Below are positions 60,060-64,000 of a stretch of 64,000 nucleotides of DNA, one piece after another. Each line of letters begins with the position of its first letter. The stretch's first letter is position 1. The notes below the pieces were generated by a model, which saw nothing but the letters and a program-made list of their open reading frames with translations, was not told where the DNA came from and did no database searches. The DNA is from Tamarix chinensis. Taxonomy: Eukaryota > Streptophyta > Magnoliopsida > Caryophyllales > Tamaricaceae. The stretch covers positions 28,749,762 to 28,813,761 of the forward strand of contig CM060175.1 in the NCBI GenBank assembly GCA_030549775.1. The letters run 5' to 3'. The translations under genes and the position numbers were made by a program.

Positions 60060-60845
60060 AATACGGCCATGACACTCCCGAACTTTGAGCCAACCACAAG
60101 CTCAAAACTCAGCCCCGCTTGATGCCTCGCCCACCTATACAAAGTCAGTAGGGCCTACTAATCGTGGGAATGAACAGCACCCATGAAAAGGGTGATTAGT
60201 ATGCTATGTACTGAGTAAGGTAACCGTGTACTAAGGCCAACACGTAAAATCACATAAATAATGCAGAAGAAATAAAGAAGCATATAGTCCAATATAATAA
60301 CGTAATATTATACAATCATCCAAATAGATACATAAAGGCCCATTTAAAGTCTGGATTAATTATTTAATTAATCTTTTATTAGAACTCATTTCATACCATA
60401 CTTTTTATCAAATCCACGCGAGTACGGGAACCCCACTATTATAGCCGGTGGACTAGATACATACAGGGCATATAACTCCTGACCACTATTATTGCTGGTG
60501 GACCGAAAAACATAGGGCATAATGCTCCTGACCACTATTATAGCCGGTGGACCGGAAATGCACAGGGCATAAAGTTCCTGATCGCTATTATCCGCCGGTG
60601 GACCGGTCTGGCCCCAGCCCTCATGGTGTTCCATTGTAAGTAATTAGTGTCTTTCCCATGTCTTAGCATAAATATGTTTGGTTTTTTTGAGCATGGAATC
60701 CCCCACTATTATAGCCAGTAGACTGAAAATGCATAGGTACAAAGCGTGACCACTATTAGTCGCCGATGGATCCGTCTAGGCTTGGCTCAATAATCTTCCA
60801 CTTTAAATGATTAATGTATTACAGTGTCTTATTTAGAAACTTTCA
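60060..60845 (-). mobile_element. fragment of a large LTR (same family as the 28-32 kb and 18-19 kb blocks)
   Basis: Read on the complementary strand, 60845-60410 matches 18925-19340, and about 60250-60050 matches 32157-32350 (shared strings include GATTTTACGTG, TTGGCCTTAGT, CGGTTACCTTACTCAGTAC and ATCACCCTTTTCATGGGTGC). It contains a CCACCGGC/AATAGTGG cluster with a period of about 57-60 bp at 60430-60612. It abuts the truncated gypsy pol on its right. The 82-codon frame inside is a shadow of the tandem repeat. Confidence 0.65.
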
Positions 60846-60911
60846 CCCTATATATGCATGAATCACTCCCTTTACACTCATCCTCCAATCGACCTGTACC
60901 ACATCATGATA

Positions 60912-63185
60912 ACCCTGCAAAGCTTGGTATTCTTGAAGAGGAATCCATCTTATATGACATAGGGGCTTTGAAGCTTGTCTTAGTCTTCAAGGTAGCTTGG
61001 AAAGTCTTCACCCTCCTTTTTTAGCTCCTTCAAGCATCCAAAACCTAAGACTCAAGCTTCTAATAGGGACAACATACAATACCTTCTAGAGAGGGAATCA
61101 ACTACTACATTGGTCTTGCCGCTCTTGTGTTTTGCTACAAAAGAGAAGGATTGTAAAAACTCTATCCACCTAGCATGCCTAGGGTTGAGCTTATGTTTCC
61201 CATTTACATACTTTAGAGACGCATGATCGGTATATAATACAAATTGTGCGGGCCTTAGATAATGAGACCAATGATCTAGAGCCCTAATGATACCATAAAA
61301 CTCCTTGTCATACGTGATGTAGTTAGATATTGATACATTGAGCTTCTAACTAAAATAATCTATTGGCTTGCCTTCTTGTAGTAGGACTGCGCCAATATCG
61401 ACTCCACTTTCATCACATTCAACTTCAAAAACTTTAGCAAAATCTGGTAACCTTAAGATGGGGGCCTCAATTAGCTTGCGCTTGATCACATCAAATGCTT
61501 CTTGGGCTATAGGTGTCCATTTGAATTCTCCCTTCTTGAGACACTCTATGATAGGGGCCAAAATAGTGCTAAATCCTTTTATAAACCTCCTATAAAATGA
61601 GGCAAGTCCATGAAAGGATCGAACGTGGGTAATGGATGTGGGTGTAGGCCATGACCTTATTGCCTCCATCTTTGACTCATCCATTGAAATACCATCCTTA
61701 GATACAACAAACCCTAGGAAGGTGATTTCTGGTACAAAAAAGTCACACTTCTCTAACTTTCCATACAACTTGTTGTTCCTAAGGGTAAAAAACACGGGCC
61801 TTAAATGCTTTACATGATCTTCACTACTAGAGGAGTATACAAGTATATCATCAAAGTATACTAAAACACATTTAGAGATAAAGGGCCTGAGGACTTCATC
61901 TATGAGCCTCATAAATGTGTTGGGTGCATTTGAGAGACCAAAAGGCATCACCATACATTCGTATAATCCTCCCTTGGTCTTGAAGGCGGTCTTCCATTCA
62001 TCTCCCTCCTTTACTCTAATCTGGTACTATCCGCTCCTCAAATCAATCTTTGAGAATACACAAGCCCCATGTAAGTAATCTGACATGTCATCAAGTCTAG
62101 GTATAAGATACCTATACTTGATGGTAATGTTGCTGATAGCTATACTATCAACACACATCCTCATACTCCCATCTTTCTTTGGTACCAAAAGGGTCGGTAC
62201 CGCACAAGGGCGGGATTCTCTAATAAAACCTTTTTCCAACAAATCATTAACTTTCCTTTGTAACTCCCTAGCCTCCTTAGGATTACACCTATAGGCAAGC
62301 TTGTTTGGAAGTGTAGCATTGGGGACCAAGTCAATTTGGTGCTGAATTCCCCTTAAGGGGCGTAGCTCACTAAGTAGATCATTTGGGAAGACATCCCCAA
62401 ACTCCCCTAGAAAAGGTTTGACATGTGGGTCACTTCCTCTACTTACTTCATTTTCTTCAAGCAAAAATAAAAAATACATGAGCATCCCCTTGGCTAGTGC
62501 CTTGTATATCCCCTTGCTATCTAGAAATAAGGTCTTCTTCTTTTTGGTTTCCTCCCTAACAAGTAAGGAATGAGGACTAAAGGGTGTGAGTACAATGTTC
62601 TTTTTTGCAAATTTCAAACAATAAGTGTTCCTCCTACCATCATGTTGGACATGCCTATCATATTTCCATGGTCTTCCTAGCAATAGATGACAAGCGTACA
62701 TTAGGACCACATCACATACCATATTATCTTGGTAGGTTTTTCTAATGGAAAAAGGAACTACAACTTGCTTGGTCACTTCAACCATGCTTCCATTATTAAG
62801 CCATTGTAGCTTATATGGTTTGGCATGTTGAGTGCTAGGCAAGTTAAGTTTCTCCACAAGTGTGCAAGATGCTACATTAGCACAACTACCTCCATCAATA
62901 ATAAGGGAACATACCTTACCAAGGATCATGCACTTGGTTTGAAATATGTTCTCCCGTTGTGTCTCCTCCTTCACGAACTCCTTGGTGTGCAATACCTTTC
63001 TCACCATTAGAGCTTCTCCTACATCAAGGGGTGCTCTTCTTTCTCTTCCTCCTCCTCATGGTCCAATTTTTTCTCTTCCATTTCCTCCTCATGAGCAGTC
63101 TCCTCCAAGTCCAAAAGAGTCATAACTCTTTTGTTGGGATACTCATTTTGACAGTGCCCTAGGCCTTGACACTTAAAGTAGGTTT
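60912..63185 (-). pseudogene. truncated Ty3/gypsy pol (zinc knuckle, protease, RT, RNase H)
   Basis: Order on the complementary strand: a decayed zinc knuckle (about 63130-63175) with its first and last Cys read as Tyr; the protease (IIDGGSCANVAS, then LLLGRPWKYDR); RT from VPKKDGSMRMCVDS through [16 protein letters not shown] and YFDDILVYS; RNase H from [20 protein letters not shown], past TAG near 61345, to VVVDSLSRR near 61090. A TAG near 62028 interrupts the RT just after LRSG. It stops at about 60912, before the integrase. Related to, but clearly distinct from, the element at 37657. Gag is absent. Confidence 0.9.
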
Positions 63186-63190
63186 AAACC

Positions 63191-63970
63191 TGATGTAATT
63201 CTCAAAACACCCTCTTAGATCACAAAGTTAATTTTATTCTTAAGAAGGAATACTCAAATTTGGATAGAAAATAATTAGCAATAAAATGACGAAAATGAAC
63301 CAAAACTCAAGAACACACTCAAAGTTCTGGGATCTTAGGCAAGAACTCAAGACAAACTCAAAGCTCACCCTAATCTTATAACTCAAGACAAACTCAAAGC
63401 TATAAGGAAATAATCTTTAACTTGAGACAAACTCAAAGCAAAGAGAGAACCATAAGGTATATTGTGAATAATCAGGAATTATTATTCCTCTCTTCAAACT
63501 TATATTTATAGGAAATATCATACAGCAAAAGAAAGCCAATGGTGTTGGCTGAATAATAACCCCAAAACCGTTGAGCTATAACATCTAAGAATTAAAGATA
63601 TGCCCCCCTTTTAACTCCCCTCATTAAGGCATCAAATGCTTCTTAATGAATAGAAATAAAACAACAACAATTCCTTAATCTAGCGCATCTTTTTCCTCCC
63701 TTCTTAATGGGATTAAATACCCATTTGAAAGAGCTACATTATTTATTATAATAATAAAAATACGAAAATAAAATTAAATAAGACTAAAATAACCATGGAT
63801 CTCCTTGGGCTTCTACTTGCTTGGTCTTTACTGAATAAGGCTTTTATCACACGTCCAAGTAAGATATGTAACATATTCTAACTTGTGAACAAATGGGAAA
63901 AACCCAAGGGCTTCCAAAACAACTGCCACAGGTTCATGGACCAAGTTTGACTTTGGATCAAAACCTAACA
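63191..63970 (-). repeat. LTR (about 780 bp) of an element extending beyond the window
   Basis: On the complementary strand it begins TGTTAGGTTTTGATCC right after a polypurine tract, and ends ATTACATCA at 63191. A TATA box (TATAAATA) lies at 63503-63510, leaving about 310 bp to the LTR end. Three copies of AGACAAACTCAAAGC, near 63350-63440, lie in the transcribed part. Its internal region would lie to the right of the window. It abuts the zinc knuckle of the truncated gypsy pol, so it may have inserted into that element's gag. Confidence 0.55.
63503..63510 (-). promoter_or_regulatory. TATA box of the terminal LTR
   Basis: Complement TATAAATA in CCTATAAATATAAG, at a normal distance from both LTR ends. 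Confidence 0.5.
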
Positions 63971-63981
63971 CCTTTTCCCTT
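63971..63981 (-). other. polypurine tract of the element that runs off the window
   Basis: Complement AAGGGAAAAGG immediately upstream of the LTR start TGTTAGG. This supports reading the adjoining LTR as a 3' LTR. Confidence 0.55.
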
Positions 63982-64000
63982 GTCCTTCACTTCAACATTT

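Noticed and set aside
60386..60634. 82-codon frame with repeated GPPAII and ALY phrases
   Set aside because: It is the translation of the CCACCGGC tandem repeat in an LTR fragment.

Overview
The window looks like plant nuclear DNA, most likely from a dicot. It is strongly AT-rich. It carries Ty1/copia and Ty3/gypsy LTR retrotransposons of plant type, one with a primer-binding site for plant initiator tRNA-Met, and GT-AG-spliced relics of an ABC transporter of the plant ABCC/MRP subfamily. I see no intact host gene, no rRNA or tRNA gene that I can support, and no CRISPR array. The window reads as a transposon graveyard with several insertion layers.

Region by region. 1-14160 is AT-rich repeat DNA. 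It holds copies of a previously unnamed (to me) AT-rich macro-repeat of about 4.3-4.6 kb, itself built from related subunits of about 0.7 kb. 14161-19440 is a large LTR-like sequence (starting TGTAATACCCC) split by a second, inner solo-LTR-like sequence at about 15669-18342. 19620-20720 returns to macro-repeat and ends in a 35-bp perfect direct repeat. 21540-25389 is a 5'-truncated, heavily mutated copia element on the + strand with one 299-bp LTR. 25587-34506 holds four recognisable exons of a dead ABCC transporter gene (+ strand); its middle exons are missing and a 4-kb LTR-like block (about 28330-32689) lies in the gap. 34765-36526 is a candidate CACTA-type non-autonomous DNA element full of a short inverted motif (TCGGCAATNATTGCCGA). 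37652-44565 is a structurally complete Ty3/gypsy element on the - strand: two 830-bp LTRs, TAAGA target duplications, PBS and PPT, but several frameshifts and stops. 44566-55190 is a mosaic of eroded LTR-like sequence and microsatellites, with the tail of another gypsy polyprotein. 55656-59970 is a second full copy of the AT-rich macro-repeat. 60060-63990 holds, on the - strand, a fragment of a large LTR, a truncated gypsy pol, and an LTR with an adjoining PPT whose element continues beyond the window.

There is no operon or pathway here. The functional logic is that of successive insertions: macro-repeat DNA received large LTR elements, which received further LTRs, and the ABCC gene was fragmented in the process. 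Many coding lesions in the elements are G-to-A or C-to-T changes, as expected for cytosine-methylated, silenced DNA. All repeat boundaries were found by eye; those without a target duplication are approximate.
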